NCBI GenBank assembly: GCA_021771035.1
Contig: JAETPU010000012.1
Location: 1 to 64,000, forward strand
DNA: 64,000 nt
Direction of reading: 5' to 3'
Origin: Marvinbryantia formatexigens
Lineage (GTDB): Bacteria; Bacillota; Clostridia; Oscillospirales; Ruminococcaceae
This document shows, in pieces, positions 52,168 to 61,041 of this stretch; position 1 is the stretch's first letter; each line of letters opens with the position of its first letter. The notes under the pieces are model-generated. The model saw only the letters and a list, made by a program, of their open reading frames with translations, made no database searches and was not told the origin of the DNA. The translations under genes and the position numbers were made by a program.

Positions 52168-53523
52168 TTATTCGTTGACATACAATTTCAGCTTATTCTC
52201 CAGTTCCTTCACACAACCCTCGTAATCCGAGGTCGTCCCATCCAAGTAGGGGCCCATACAATCGCTGAAAATCTGGGTTACTTTCGGATTAAACAGCGAG
52301 ACTGACGAAATTCTGTCCAAACAGTCCCGTACCTTTTGGGCGTGTTCCTCACTCAGCGGTGAAACTGGAATTAACTCTCCGGCTGAGCGGATATTTTGTC
52401 CGCCGATGGTCATGGTGTCCTGAATCTGCCCTTCCAATACAGAACGGTTCACTGGGATCCCTACGCTGCTTGCCTGCTGACTATTCTGGGGCAGCGGGGC
52501 ATCATAGTCCATCAGATACCGAACCAGCTGATAAGCCGCATTGGCATTTTTTGTATTGGCGTTGACGCAGGCCAAATCCATAACCATAGCATGGTAAGTA
52601 TCGGACCCCTCATGGGTTGGAAGTGCGAAGAACCGCGGCTCCATGGGCTCATCCTGCCGGTATGCCTCATCGAACAGTTTGGTATCAACCAGCGGATACA
52701 CATTGTATAGTGTCATAATTGTATGCCGCGCCCGGCCGACAAAATCGTTTGCATAGGTCTTGGAAATGACAGCCTGTTCTGCTTCAAGGATAGCGTTGCT
52801 CTGACGGACAATATCAGCTATTTGTTTGAGTTCCTCTGGAATATGAACTTCCTTTGTTGTTACATCAACCAGAGAACGCCCTGTAAAATCTGACAGCAGT
52901 GTACACAACGTGGCTGCGTTTTTGGCTGGTGCTGAAAACGTAAGGTAGTTCTCCTCCTTCCAGTTGACAGCGCTTTCCAGCGCATTCAGGTAATCTTTCA
53001 ATTCTCCCGTTTGAGTATTAAGTCCAATGCCGGCCTCATCTAACAGCTCCTGAGTGGTAATTCCAAACATCATATTGAAGGAAAGCGGCATAATAACCTG
53101 TTTTCCTTCCAACTCACCGGCATTTAATACGGGATAGTAATTTTCAGTCTGAAAAGAATCGTCTTTTTCCAGCCAAGGCTTTAGATCCAACAAATTTTTT
53201 CCCGACATCATTTTGTTGAGATCCAAAGATGTGGTCAGATTCATCACCATTACATCCGGTCCCTGGCCGGAGTTCATCTCAGTAGAGATACGGTTATCCA
53301 TCTCCTCCAGATTTGAAAAGCCCTCTAATTCCAAATTGAGATTCGGATGCTCTTTGGCAAATTCATCAATCGCCGACCTAGTATTTGTATTATTCTGGTA
53401 ATACACCTTCAGCGTTCCATCCGGGTTCTTTAATTCCACCTTTTGCGGATTGGAGGAACACCCCGCAACTGAACACAGCATCGCCCCTGCCAGTAATCCC
53501 GCAACAACCTTCTTCAGACGCAT
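52168..53523 (-). CDS. Extracellular solute-binding lipoprotein (ABC family 1)
   Basis: A 451-residue lipoprotein. The signal peptide is MRLKKVVAGLLAGAMLCSVAGC with lipobox SVAGC and the lipid Cys at about residue 22. The body has the usual two-lobe pattern of sugar-binding proteins, for example SGQGPDVMVMN and FALPTHEGSD. The frame extends 31 codons upstream, but AAAGGATGG precedes the ATG at 53523. First gene of the operon, with promoter at 53667-53695 and a leader of about 140 nt. Ligand unknown; oligosaccharides are typical. Confidence 0.9.
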   Translation of the reverse strand: MRLKKVVAGLLAGAMLCSVAGCSSNPQKVELKNPDGTLKVYYQNNTNTRSAIDEFAKEHPNLNLELEGFSNLEEMDNRISTEMNSGQGPDVMVMNLTTSLDLNKMMSGKNLLDLKPWLEKDDSFQTENYYPVLNAGELEGKQVIMPLSFNMMFGITTQELLDEAGIGLNTQTGELKDYLNALESAVNWKEENYLTFSAPAKNAATLCTLLSDFTGRSLVDVTTKEVHIPEELKQIADIVRQSNAILEAEQAVISKTYANDFVGRARHTIMTLYNVYPLVDTKLFDEAYRQDEPMEPRFFALPTHEGSDTYHAMVMDLACVNANTKNANAAYQLVRYLMDYDAPLPQNSQQASSVGIPVNRSVLEGQIQDTMTIGGQNIRSAGELIPVSPLSEEHAQKVRDCLDRISSVSLFNPKVTQIFSDCMGPYLDGTTSDYEGCVKELENKLKLYVNE

Positions 53524-53666
53524 AATTCTCCATCCTTTCCGGGAATCCCTGGGCGCTGCCAAATGGAATCCCACCGCTTTCCCCACTGGATTCCAGCAAA
53601 ATTTTCTGACGCCCACGATAAAACTACAGTTTAGATTTTGTTAAAAATCCACCAAAGCTTGTCTAT

Positions 53667-53695
53667 ACAATACCATTTTTCCAGACAATAGTCAA
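53667..53695 (-). promoter_or_regulatory. Promoter of the transporter operon
   Basis: Minus-strand -35 TTGACT (53690-53695), 17-bp spacer, -10 TATTGT (53667-53672). Confidence 0.7.
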
Positions 53696-53956
53696 CATTT
53701 TTTGACCATATACTATAAAATCAATATGCATAGAAACCTGATTGGGGTTTTTATTGTCGGGACGTGCCTTACCTCAAACGAGCGGCCCGCAATGAGCGGG
53801 ATATCATCCCCCCGGCAGGAACCGCCAAACCCGGGAAGCTGCACAGCCCTCCGGTATCCATTCTCCTAAAACCGGTATGTCCATTCAGTTCCGAAAAGCT
53901 ACAGTACGGTGTTCATCCCTCCTCTATTTCGTAAAAATAATCTCAAAATTAAAAAT

Positions 53957-53992
53957 ATCAATTTTTATATTAAAAAAATCAATATTTATATT
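53957..53992 (+). promoter_or_regulatory. Direct repeat operator candidate for the DUF2089 operon
   Basis: ATCAATTTTTATATT (from 53957) and ATCAATATTTATATT (from 53978) are spaced by exactly 21 bp, two helical turns, directly upstream of the -35 box. Confidence 0.5.
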
Positions 53993-54018
53993 GACATTTT
54001 TAATATTTGAGTTATAGT
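53991..54018 (+). promoter_or_regulatory. Promoter of the DUF2089/SHOCT-like operon
   Basis: Perfect -35 TTGACA (53991-53996), 16-bp spacer, -10 TATAGT (54013-54018). Confidence 0.75.
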
Positions 54019-54045
54019 AGTATTAAGCAGAAAGGAAGTGACCCG

Positions 54046-54405
54046 ATGAAAAAGGTGATCAGCCGTTGTCCGGTATGCAGCAGCGAGTTGACGGTTGCCA
54101 AGCTGAAATGCGAATCCTGCGAAACCGTCATTGAGAATACATTCCGGCTCAGCAAATTCGACTATTTATCCGATGAGGAATTGTATTTTACCGAAACCTT
54201 TATTCGCTGCCGGGGAAACATCAAGGAAGTGGAAAAGGAACTGGGGATCTCCTATCCAACGGTACGCTCGAAATTGGATGCGGTCATCAAAACATTGGGC
54301 TATGAGGCCCAAGCCGATGAGCAGACGCTTCGGCGGGAGGAAATCCTCAAGGCGCTGGAGAGCGGGACAATCACAGTAGAACAGGCCATTGCCCAATTAA
54401 AATAA
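54046..54405 (+). CDS. DUF2089 family protein (zinc ribbon plus HTH)
   Basis: A 119-residue protein: zinc ribbon CPVCSSEL...CESCE (about 8-27), then a helix-turn-helix (FIRCRGNIKEVEKELGISYPTVRSKLDAVI, about 55-85) and a short SHOCT-like tail ending VEQAIAQLK. The HTH resembles those of sigma-region 4-like or fungal-type regulators and makes it a likely autoregulator of this three-gene operon. ATG 54046 has GGAAGTG upstream. The direct repeat at 53957 is a candidate binding site. Confidence 0.85.
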   Translation: MKKVISRCPVCSSELTVAKLKCESCETVIENTFRLSKFDYLSDEELYFTETFIRCRGNIKEVEKELGISYPTVRSKLDAVIKTLGYEAQADEQTLRREEILKALESGTITVEQAIAQLK

Positions 54406-54426
54406 AGAAAACGGAGGAACTTTGGA

Positions 54427-54810
54427 ATGGACGAGACATTGAGAATCCTGAAAATGGTCGAGGAGGGTACCGTCACCGCTGAGCAGGCTGCCCAGCTCAT
54501 GGAGGCCATTAACGGCGACTTGCCGGCGCCGCGCACCGCCGTTCTCAAAAGCCCCTATGATAAAAAAATGTTCCGCATTATTGTGGACAGCGTGGAGGGC
54601 GATAAGGTGAGAATCCAGTTTCCTGTAGGCGCTGTGAAAAAAATCCTGCGCGCCACCGGAAAACTCCCCATCCCGGAAAAGGATTTACAGGGAGTAGATC
54701 TCACGCAGATGATGGACGCCGTCTCCGAATGCCTGGACGAGGAGATGGAGGGGGATTTTGTCAATGTGGATGCGGCGGATGGAACAACTGTGCGGATCTT
54801 CGTGGATTAA
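54427..54810 (+). CDS. SHOCT-like domain protein (YvlB-type)
   Basis: A 127-residue protein. The first 30 residues (ILKMVEEGTVTAEQAAQLMEAI) form a SHOCT-like helical hairpin, also seen at the end of the preceding protein, and the rest is a beta-rich acidic domain (KMFRIIVDSVEGDKVRIQFP). Similar layouts occur in YvlB-type proteins next to DUF2089 genes. No membrane segment. Function unknown; relatives are linked to envelope stress. Confidence 0.7.
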   Translation: MDETLRILKMVEEGTVTAEQAAQLMEAINGDLPAPRTAVLKSPYDKKMFRIIVDSVEGDKVRIQFPVGAVKKILRATGKLPIPEKDLQGVDLTQMMDAVSECLDEEMEGDFVNVDAADGTTVRIFVD

Positions 54811-54822
54811 GCGTGTGAGGCC

Positions 54823-55086
54823 ATGAAAATACGAGTCAAAACCGGTCAATTCAGATTTTCGATCCCCGTTCCCAACTGCCTGATACGCCTGGCTGTCACC
54901 CTGATTCCCGATAGGGCATTTTCCTCCATGTATGAGAATACCCCGGAGCCTTATCAGGCGCTTATGACAAAGCAAACCGTCCGGATGCTCCTGGGGGAGT
55001 GCCTGGATGTCATTCAGGAGAATCGAGGGCTGGAAATTATCGAAGTACAGGCGAGCGACGGAACCCATGTCTCCATCGTGCTGTAG
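54823..55086 (+). CDS. Small protein of the DUF2089/SHOCT-like operon
   Basis: An 87-residue basic protein. Its pattern MKIRVKTGQFRFSIPVPNCLI and ending IIEVQASDGTHVSIVL mirrors the last third of the preceding protein (DFVNVDAADGTTVRIFVD), so it is probably a shortened relative without the SHOCT part. Begins 12 bp after the stop of that gene with GTGAGG upstream; followed by a strong terminator. Confidence 0.6.
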   Translation: MKIRVKTGQFRFSIPVPNCLIRLAVTLIPDRAFSSMYENTPEPYQALMTKQTVRMLLGECLDVIQENRGLEIIEVQASDGTHVSIVL

Positions 55087-55141
55087 GAATTCCGCTTTCC
55101 GGTCTCCCGGGGTGCTGGCTTTTGCAATTGTTATCCAGAAT

Positions 55142-55182
55142 AAAACGAGCTGCAGCCTTCTTCCGGCTGCAGCTCGTTTTTT
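55142..55182 (+). terminator. Bidirectional terminator between converging genes
   Basis: AAAACGAGCTGCAGCC paired with its complement, T-run on each strand. Serves the SHOCT-like operon and the minus-strand gene at 55235. Confidence 0.9.
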
Positions 55183-55234
55183 CTTGGCGGGGAACGTGTT
55201 CACGTATCCCCGCCCAATCATTTCCATGGAGATT

Positions 55235-55486
55235 CTACTGTTCGGACCGGTAGCAGGACAAAAATTCCTGCGCCTGACTGACGCTGTGAAACCGCCTGCG
55301 CACGCCGGTGATATATTCCACCGCGTCCTCCCATTCCTGCAGGGTATAGGCCTGTGTGGAGATGTGAGGCGCCAAAATGCGGATCCCCAGCTGCCGTTCC
55401 GGCTGATGCAGGTCCGAGAGATAGGAACAGCCGGTATCCATGGCCAGCTGTTCCAGCAGTTCCAGTTTTCGTCCATCCGGATGCAT
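55235..55486 (-). CDS. Small conserved-looking protein, unknown
   Basis: An 83-residue protein, half acidic and half basic, with two likely helices at the C-terminus (LQEWEDAVEYITGVRRRFHSVSQ). I do not recognise it. GAGGAG is 9 bp before the ATG, and the terminator at 55142-55182 lies downstream, so it looks like a real gene. It sits between the DUF2089 operon and a recombinase. Confidence 0.5.
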   Translation of the reverse strand: MHPDGRKLELLEQLAMDTGCSYLSDLHQPERQLGIRILAPHISTQAYTLQEWEDAVEYITGVRRRFHSVSQAQEFLSCYRSEQ

Positions 55487-55747
55487 GGCAATCCACTCCT
55501 CTGTACATCGTCGGTTTTGATTCCCAAACAGGATTCCCTATTTTCCTATCATTATCCGGACTGCCGTGTCTCTTAGGCGCCCGTGCCGCCTGATTCAATA
55601 CCGGAACGATAAAGCAGACTTTTTCTTTCGAATTATGTATACTGAATTTAATGACGAAAACATGAAAAAAACCGGATTTTTATGCTCTGTGCCTATACGG
55701 AACTGATGGCATAATCTGAGAACGATTTTTCCTACCTTTTCCTGCAT

Positions 55748-56344
55748 TCACTCCCCCCGGGACCACCTCAAAAACGTGTCCTGGGAAATCCCCAGCAAAT
55801 TCGCCGCCTGGCGGGAGGAGATTTTTTTGCACCGGAAGGCGCGCAGAATCTCCCCGAACTCCTCTGGAACCTGCTTTCTTGGCCTGCCGAACTGCACGCC
55901 CCGCAGTTTGGCTGCGGCGATACCCTCTTTCTGCCGCTGGCGGATATTTTCCCGTTCCGTCTGGGCAACATAGGAGAGAATTTGCAGCACCAAATCCGCC
56001 ACAAAGGTTCCGGTCAAATCCCGGCTGGACTGGCGGGTATCCAAAAGCGGCATATCCAGCACCACAATATTGACATGGCGCGTGCGGGTAATCACCCGCC
56101 ACTGGTTTTGAATTTCCTCGTAATCACGGCCCAGCCGGTCAATGGATTTGATCACCAGGGTATCTCCCGCCCGCAGCTTTCGAAGCAATTTTTGGTATTG
56201 AGGGCGGTTAAAATCCTTGCCGCTGAGCTTGTCCATATAGATGGACTGAAATTCAACCCCAAACTCGTCCAGTGCTAAAAGCTGCCGATCTTCATTTTGT
56301 TCCTTGGTGGAAACCCGCACATATCCATACGTTTCACCACTCAT
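55748..56344 (-). CDS. Serine recombinase, resolvase/invertase family
   Basis: A 198-residue protein: catalytic domain (about 1-135) with YGYVRVSTKEQN carrying the active Ser, LDKLSGKDFNRPQ-like loop (YMDKLSGKDFNRP) and the Arg-rich IKSIDRLGRDYEEI, then the E-helix and a small helix-turn-helix (SSRQAANLLGISQDTFLRW). This is the small resolvase/invertase class, not a large serine integrase. GGAGG precedes the tandem ATGs; I take the second. No transposase or clear res site is next to it; it may be the remnant of a transposon or a stand-alone DNA inverter. Confidence 0.9.
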   Translation of the reverse strand: MSGETYGYVRVSTKEQNEDRQLLALDEFGVEFQSIYMDKLSGKDFNRPQYQKLLRKLRAGDTLVIKSIDRLGRDYEEIQNQWRVITRTRHVNIVVLDMPLLDTRQSSRDLTGTFVADLVLQILSYVAQTERENIRQRQKEGIAAAKLRGVQFGRPRKQVPEEFGEILRAFRCKKISSRQAANLLGISQDTFLRWSRGE

Positions 56345-57065
56345 CATCTGTCCTCCTTAAAAATAGATTTGCAACTAGTATTCACCGTACCGGTAGTTTT
56401 AGCAAGATTTTTGTGCGGCAAAGCTCTGCGGCGCGCTATGACTGTCCGCGCGTCTTTTACACGGACGCATACCCTGAAAAAATGCGGCCCGTCTTGCCGG
56501 CAGTGGAGAAAATACCCGATGGCAGCCGGCAAGACGGGCCTTTTCCCGGGAATCCGACAGCCCGCTGCCCCTGAAAATTCTTCTTTTCATCAAATTTGAC
56601 ATTTTATTCCGCTTGAGCGTCCTATACTAAATAGAAGGACTGCCAGTCAATTCAGGTTTTCTATTGGTTCCTGGGTTTCGTTTGAATGCGTGAAGCCTGG
56701 CTTCCCGCAGCAGCTGCCGGCGTACAGAAGCGCTGGGATCGGGCCGCCTTTGCCGGGGAGCGGGAACTTTTTTCCGGGGAATCCCAGAATAGTACGGTAA
56801 GATGCGCTTTTTATCCAATTGCAGCGCCCTACCGCTGGGCCGCATCCCAGAAGGGATGAAAAAGCGGCCTCGTCGCCGCCCGTACCCGAGAAAATTTCGG
56901 GCCCGGCAGTTATTAAGGGGGAAAAACGCCGCGGCAGTTGGGAGTTGTATCCCCCGCTTCCCGTGAAGCCGGGACGGGGCGCCGTATGTCCCCGGCTGAA
57001 TCCGTCAGTTTCACCGTTTTATCATACAGGAACACAGTCCATTGCCGCAATCACGCCGGAAAGGA
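56345..57065. other. Divergent non-coding region
   Basis: About 720 bp between the recombinase and the GGDEF gene. Contains a strong hairpin at 56486-56545; short frames on both strands are not supported. Confidence 0.5.
56486..56545 (+). terminator. Orphan terminator-like hairpin
   Basis: A 16-bp stem GGCCCGTCTTGCCGGC and complement, 22-nt loop, followed by TTTTC. No gene is evident upstream on the plus strand. Confidence 0.55.
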
Positions 57066-58376
57066 ATGGTCATAAAAGTGAAGCAGGAAGACCTCCTGAA
57101 CCAGTTGGAGGAGCTCGTCTATGTCTATGATCTCCAAACAAATCGTCTGTTGTACTCCAACAGCAGCGCGCAGAGGCTGCAGATGTGCAGCCGTCCTCAT
57201 CAGTCCCACAAGTGCGCGGGCTCTGGCCCAGAGCAGCCCCTTTCGTCGCAGCAGTTCCGGGTCCGGCAGGTCACCAATGGGCGCAACGGGCGCTGTTATC
57301 TTCTCAAGGAAAAACGCATTGACTACCAGGGCAGGCCCGCCTGTCTGCAGGTTGCGGTGGATATTACCCAAAGGGAGAGCGTCAGCCGTCAAATCCAGGA
57401 GAAGCTGCGGCAGGAGGAAACTCTGGTGGAATGCATTCGCCGCCTGATTGCCGCCGATGGGATTGAGGATGGAATTCATTCGGTGCTTCGGGAACTGTGC
57501 CGCTACTACCAGGCGGATTGGGCCTTTATCCTGGAACTCAACGAGTGCCGCAGCAGAGGAACCATAACCTTTCAGTGGTGTGAAAAACCCAGGTTTCATC
57601 CCAGTATCAGCAATCAGGAGTATTCCCTCTCCAATCTGCCGCTCTGGAACTGTGTGGCTCCCGGTTCCAGCGCCGTTTTGACAGCGGAAAACCCTGCCAT
57701 ACAGCGGGAGTCCCCTGCCCAGGCGCTCTGGATGCGCCGCCACAATATCCGGCACCTGATGGCGGCCCCGTTTTTGCTGCAAGATCGTGAGCTTGGCTAT
57801 GTGGCGGTGGCCAATGCCTGCAGCGGCAGACGGGATCCTTCCCTGTTGGAGTCCGTCTCCTATTTCGTCATCAATGAACTGCAGAAACGGCGGCTGTACC
57901 AGCAGCTCTCCTATCAGAGCACGCACGACGCCATGACCGGCATCTACAACCGCCTGGAATACGACCGGTACCTGGAACAAAACCCTCAGCTTCACAGTGC
58001 CGGGGTCGTATTCTGTGATATCAACGGGCTCAAAGGCATTAACGACTGCAAGGGCCATGCCGCCGGGGACGCCGCCATCTGTCAGACCGCACAAATCCTG
58101 CGGGAGTGCTTCCATAAGGGAAAGTTGTTTCGTCTGGGCGGGGATGAATTCATACTGCTGTGTGAAAACGCTTCCAGGCAGGAATTTGAGCATATGGCGG
58201 CAGCCGCCAGGCAGCGGCTTCATAAAAACGGCAGAGAACGTGTCGCCCTGGGAACCGTCTGGCAGCGGGCCCCTCTGGATTTAGAGGAACTGTGCCGCCG
58301 GGCAGACGAATATATGTACCAGGAAAAGCAGCGCTATTACCAGGCCATGGCTCAGCGTGAAAATCCGGATCACTGA
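57066..58376 (+). CDS. PAS-GAF-GGDEF diguanylate cyclase
   Basis: A 436-residue soluble signalling protein. N-terminal PAS-like domain (VYVYDLQTNRLLYSNSSAQR), a GAF-like domain (about 120-260) and a GGDEF domain with STHDAMTGIYNRLEYDRY, FCDINGLKGIND and the intact active site RLGGDEFILL. It should make cyclic di-GMP. The RxxD inhibitory site expected five residues before GGDEF is absent, so product inhibition is probably lost. The start is uncertain: ATG 57066 has AAGGA directly adjacent, and a GTG four codons later is better spaced. No membrane helix, so it senses a cytoplasmic signal. Confidence 0.85.
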   Translation: MVIKVKQEDLLNQLEELVYVYDLQTNRLLYSNSSAQRLQMCSRPHQSHKCAGSGPEQPLSSQQFRVRQVTNGRNGRCYLLKEKRIDYQGRPACLQVAVDITQRESVSRQIQEKLRQEETLVECIRRLIAADGIEDGIHSVLRELCRYYQADWAFILELNECRSRGTITFQWCEKPRFHPSISNQEYSLSNLPLWNCVAPGSSAVLTAENPAIQRESPAQALWMRRHNIRHLMAAPFLLQDRELGYVAVANACSGRRDPSLLESVSYFVINELQKRRLYQQLSYQSTHDAMTGIYNRLEYDRYLEQNPQLHSAGVVFCDINGLKGINDCKGHAAGDAAICQTAQILRECFHKGKLFRLGGDEFILLCENASRQEFEHMAAAARQRLHKNGRERVALGTVWQRAPLDLEELCRRADEYMYQEKQRYYQAMAQRENPDH

Positions 58377-58424
58377 GGCGCAGCGTCGGTATTTCGCCAA
58401 AAGGAACAACGAGGGGGTGAGCCC

Positions 58425-58811
58425 TTGCGGCTTTGGCACCAGCACCTGATCCCCCATCTTCCCAGGGCTCAGCTTTTGGGGCAGCACCGGGAACTATGCG
58501 CCCTGCGGGGCGCGGGCTGGGGAAAGCCCCACCGAACGGTCAATTATGTGTTTTGCTATCCCTACTCCCGTCTGTTTCGGTTTCATTGCCTGGTGATGGG
58601 CGAAATGGAGCGCCGGGGCTATGAGGTGAATCCATTGTGGAAGAACCCTCATTACCGCGGACGTATCCTGGGGATGGACTACAGCATATTCACCGATCCG
58701 GCTCCGGAATCCCGCTCTATTTTCTATCCTGAGCACTCGGAGCACTATCTGGCGGAATGCCTGGAGAATCTAGCCGAAAAGGGAATCTTTCTGCAGGGGC
58801 CCTTTGTATAG
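58425..58811 (+). CDS. TIGR02328 family protein
   Basis: A 128-residue protein matching the TIGR02328 group: MRLWHQHLIPHLPRAQLLGQHREL, GWGKPHRTVNYVF and NPLWKNPHYRG. It is related to pyrimidine-dimer DNA glycosylase (DUF1722-/endonuclease V-like) proteins, but activity of this group is not established. The start is TTG with GGGGGTGA upstream. It is 48 bp after the GGDEF gene and may share its transcript. Confidence 0.8.
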   Translation: MRLWHQHLIPHLPRAQLLGQHRELCALRGAGWGKPHRTVNYVFCYPYSRLFRFHCLVMGEMERRGYEVNPLWKNPHYRGRILGMDYSIFTDPAPESRSIFYPEHSEHYLAECLENLAEKGIFLQGPFV

Positions 58812-59415
58812 CCGCCCTGTATCGCCGGCTTGGCCTCTCCGGGCACAGAACAAGCGCCCATTTCCGGAAGATGCCATTTGAACCCGGGGAACCATGCGTC
58901 AAACAGATGACAGGAGCCGCGATTCCCTCAAATGAGCTCTTTTTAGAGCGCACACCAGAATCCGGTACAGCCCAACTCCGCCGCGCCGCTTCACGGTGGT
59001 GCAGCTATGCCCGAACCGCCCGCCGGTTGAAGCCGGACAGGCCCGACCGGGAACTGAAAAGCCATCCCATGGCCGGGAATCCCTCATCCCCCGTATTCCG
59101 GATATTGGTTTCCGCACACTCAACGGCAATTTCTGCGTCAGGCACAAAAGCGGTTCCAAAAACTCCACTTTTTCCGTACACTTTATCCGATTCCTCCTTG
59201 ATTCTTTCCTTTGGCGCTCCCCTTTTTTCGTGAAAAACCGCGTTCCAAACCGCTTTATTTTCCGGAATGCTCCTATGACATGAATTGACGGAACAAAAAA
59301 GTGGAAGTATAATAAAAAAGGCTGAAAAGCACCGAAAAAACAGCTTCCGACATCTCAGGGCTTTGGCGGACAGAGAATGCCGGACAACATTGGAACGTAA
59401 AAAGGAGAGGTTGCT
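58812..59415. other. Non-coding region upstream of fprA
   Basis: About 600 bp with the fprA promoter at the end. Open frames on both strands here lack binding sites and domains. Confidence 0.5.
59285..59313 (+). promoter_or_regulatory. Promoter of fprA
   Basis: -35 TTGACG (59285-59290), 17-bp spacer, perfect -10 TATAAT (59308-59313). Confidence 0.82.
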
Positions 59416-60618
59416 ATGAAAGACATCCGACTGGTTGCCCCGGATACCTATTGGATTGGGGCCAGCGACCGCCGCTTGGCGAAATTTGAGAATCTGTTTC
59501 CCATTCCCCGCGGGGTTTCCTATAACGCGTATGTGATTCTTGACGAAAAAACCGTTCTGCTGGATACTGTCGATCAGGCGGTCAGCCGAACCTTTTTTGA
59601 TAAACTGGAGGCCTGTCTGGCAGGCCGTGGGCTGGATTATGTGGTGATTAACCATATGGAGCCCGACCACTGCGCAGCGCTTCAGGATTTGGTTCACCGC
59701 TGGCCCCAGGTCACCTTGGTGTGCAACTCCAAGACGCTGCAGATGATTAAACAATTCTTTACCTTTGAATTGGAGGGCCGCACCCAGCTGATCGGCGAGG
59801 GCGATACCCTGTGCACCGGTAAGCACACCCTGCACTTCGCCATGGCTCCCATGGTGCACTGGCCGGAGGCGATGGTGAGCTATGACAGCCTTACCAAGGT
59901 TCTGTTCAGCGCCGATGCCTTTGGAACCTTCGGTGCGTTAAACGGCAACCTGTTTGCCGACGAGATGGATTTTCCCCGGGACTGGCTGGATGACGCCCGC
60001 CGGTACTATGCCAATATTGTGGGAAAATATGGCCCCCAGGTGCAGGCCCTGTTAAAGAAGGCCGCTGCTCTGGACATCCAGGTCATCTGCCCCCTGCACG
60101 GCCCCATTTGGCGGGAAAACATCGGGTGGTTTATCCAGAAGTATGATCTCTGGAGCCGGTATGAGCCGGAGGATCAGGGCGTTGTCATCATTTACGGCAG
60201 TATGTATGGAGATACGCAGGAGGCCGCCGGTATCCTGGCCGGGATGTTAGCCGAAGGAAACGTGAAGAACATCGCCATGTACGACGTGTCCGTCACCGAT
60301 GTCTCCTACCTGATTTCCGAAATCTTCCGCTGCAGCCACCTGGTGCTGGCTAGCCCCACCTACAATATGGGGCTGTATCCTCGTATGGAAAACCTTCTCA
60401 GCGATATGAAGGCCCTGGCGGTTCAGAACCGCACTGTGGCCCTGATGGAAAACGGGACCTGGGCGCCTATGGCTGCCAAGCATATGCGCACCGCTTTGGA
60501 TACCATGAAGAACATCACCATTCTGGAGCCCTCGGTCACCATAAAATCCGCACTCAAGGATGAGCAGGAGCCGGAACTCCAGGCCATGGCGGATGCCATT
60601 ATCAGCAGCCTGAACTAA
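59416..60618 (+). CDS. fprA: FprA family A-type flavoprotein (flavodiiron protein)
   Basis: A 400-residue protein. The N-terminal metallo-beta-lactamase domain (1-250) has the diiron ligands in NHMEPDHCAAL, the later His in MVHWPEAM, the Asp in LFSADAFGTFG and CPLHGPIW; the C-terminal flavodoxin domain starts with VVIIYGSMYGDTQEAAG. It reduces O2 to water (or NO), protecting an anaerobe from oxygen. There is no fused rubredoxin, so an external electron donor is needed. RBS AAAGGAGAGG. Monocistronic, with strong promoter and terminator. Confidence 0.95.
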   Translation: MKDIRLVAPDTYWIGASDRRLAKFENLFPIPRGVSYNAYVILDEKTVLLDTVDQAVSRTFFDKLEACLAGRGLDYVVINHMEPDHCAALQDLVHRWPQVTLVCNSKTLQMIKQFFTFELEGRTQLIGEGDTLCTGKHTLHFAMAPMVHWPEAMVSYDSLTKVLFSADAFGTFGALNGNLFADEMDFPRDWLDDARRYYANIVGKYGPQVQALLKKAAALDIQVICPLHGPIWRENIGWFIQKYDLWSRYEPEDQGVVIIYGSMYGDTQEAAGILAGMLAEGNVKNIAMYDVSVTDVSYLISEIFRCSHLVLASPTYNMGLYPRMENLLSDMKALAVQNRTVALMENGTWAPMAAKHMRTALDTMKNITILEPSVTIKSALKDEQEPELQAMADAIISSLN

Positions 60619-60669
60619 TCACGGTATGCCATGATGCCATACCGGCGAACCGGAAATATCGAGTAATCA

Positions 60670-60710
60670 AAAGCGGCAGGGCGTTCTCATGTCCCTGCCG
60701 CTTTTTTTAT
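60670..60710 (+). terminator. Terminator of fprA
   Basis: AAGCGGCAGGG/CCCTGCCGCTT stem followed by a long T-run. Confidence 0.92.
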
Positions 60711-60950
60711 TTTGATTCTCCCATCCTTTTCCGGGCCCGATACACTCCAAACGCTGGTGTCCCGTAATTTTAAAGGATGAGCTTATATTGCGGCGGGAGC
60801 CGGTATCCCAGCAGCCGGCAGGAAACACGAGCTGTGCCCAGTTTCGGGTTTCCTGGGTAAACGCCCGCCACGTTCAAACTCAGTCCGGCTGATGCCGGTT
60901 CATTTGAATCATTCAATTTTTTTAAATTCATTTCCTTTCCCTTCAATTTT

Positions 60951-60980
60951 TACATGATTGAGCCGATTGCGCACATACTA
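60951..60980 (+). promoter_or_regulatory. Forespore sigma-G/F-type promoter of the DUF1540 gene
   Basis: -35-like TACATG (60951-60956), 17-bp spacer, and CATACTA (60974-60980), which matches the sigma-G -10 element CATNHTA. Confidence 0.6.
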
Positions 60981-61041
60981 AGATTGTCCCGTGCAGCTGT
61001 GCGCGGACAAAGTGATAATCGAATGGAAAGGATGATTCAGT

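Larger units (their letters stand above)
53524..54045. other. Divergent intergenic region
   Basis: About 520 bp between two divergent operons, with a promoter on each side and an AT-rich direct repeat at 53957-53992. The middle (53720-53930) shows nothing recognisable. Confidence 0.55.
60619..61041. other. Intergenic region
   Basis: About 420 bp with the fprA terminator and the forespore-type promoter; otherwise nothing recognisable. Confidence 0.6.

Noticed and set aside
57051-58223. 390-codon open frame on the minus strand
   Set aside because: Antisense to the PAS-GAF-GGDEF gene, which has intact motifs.
59005-59859. 284-codon minus-strand frame
   Set aside because: Overlaps the fprA promoter and 5' end; no recognisable domain.
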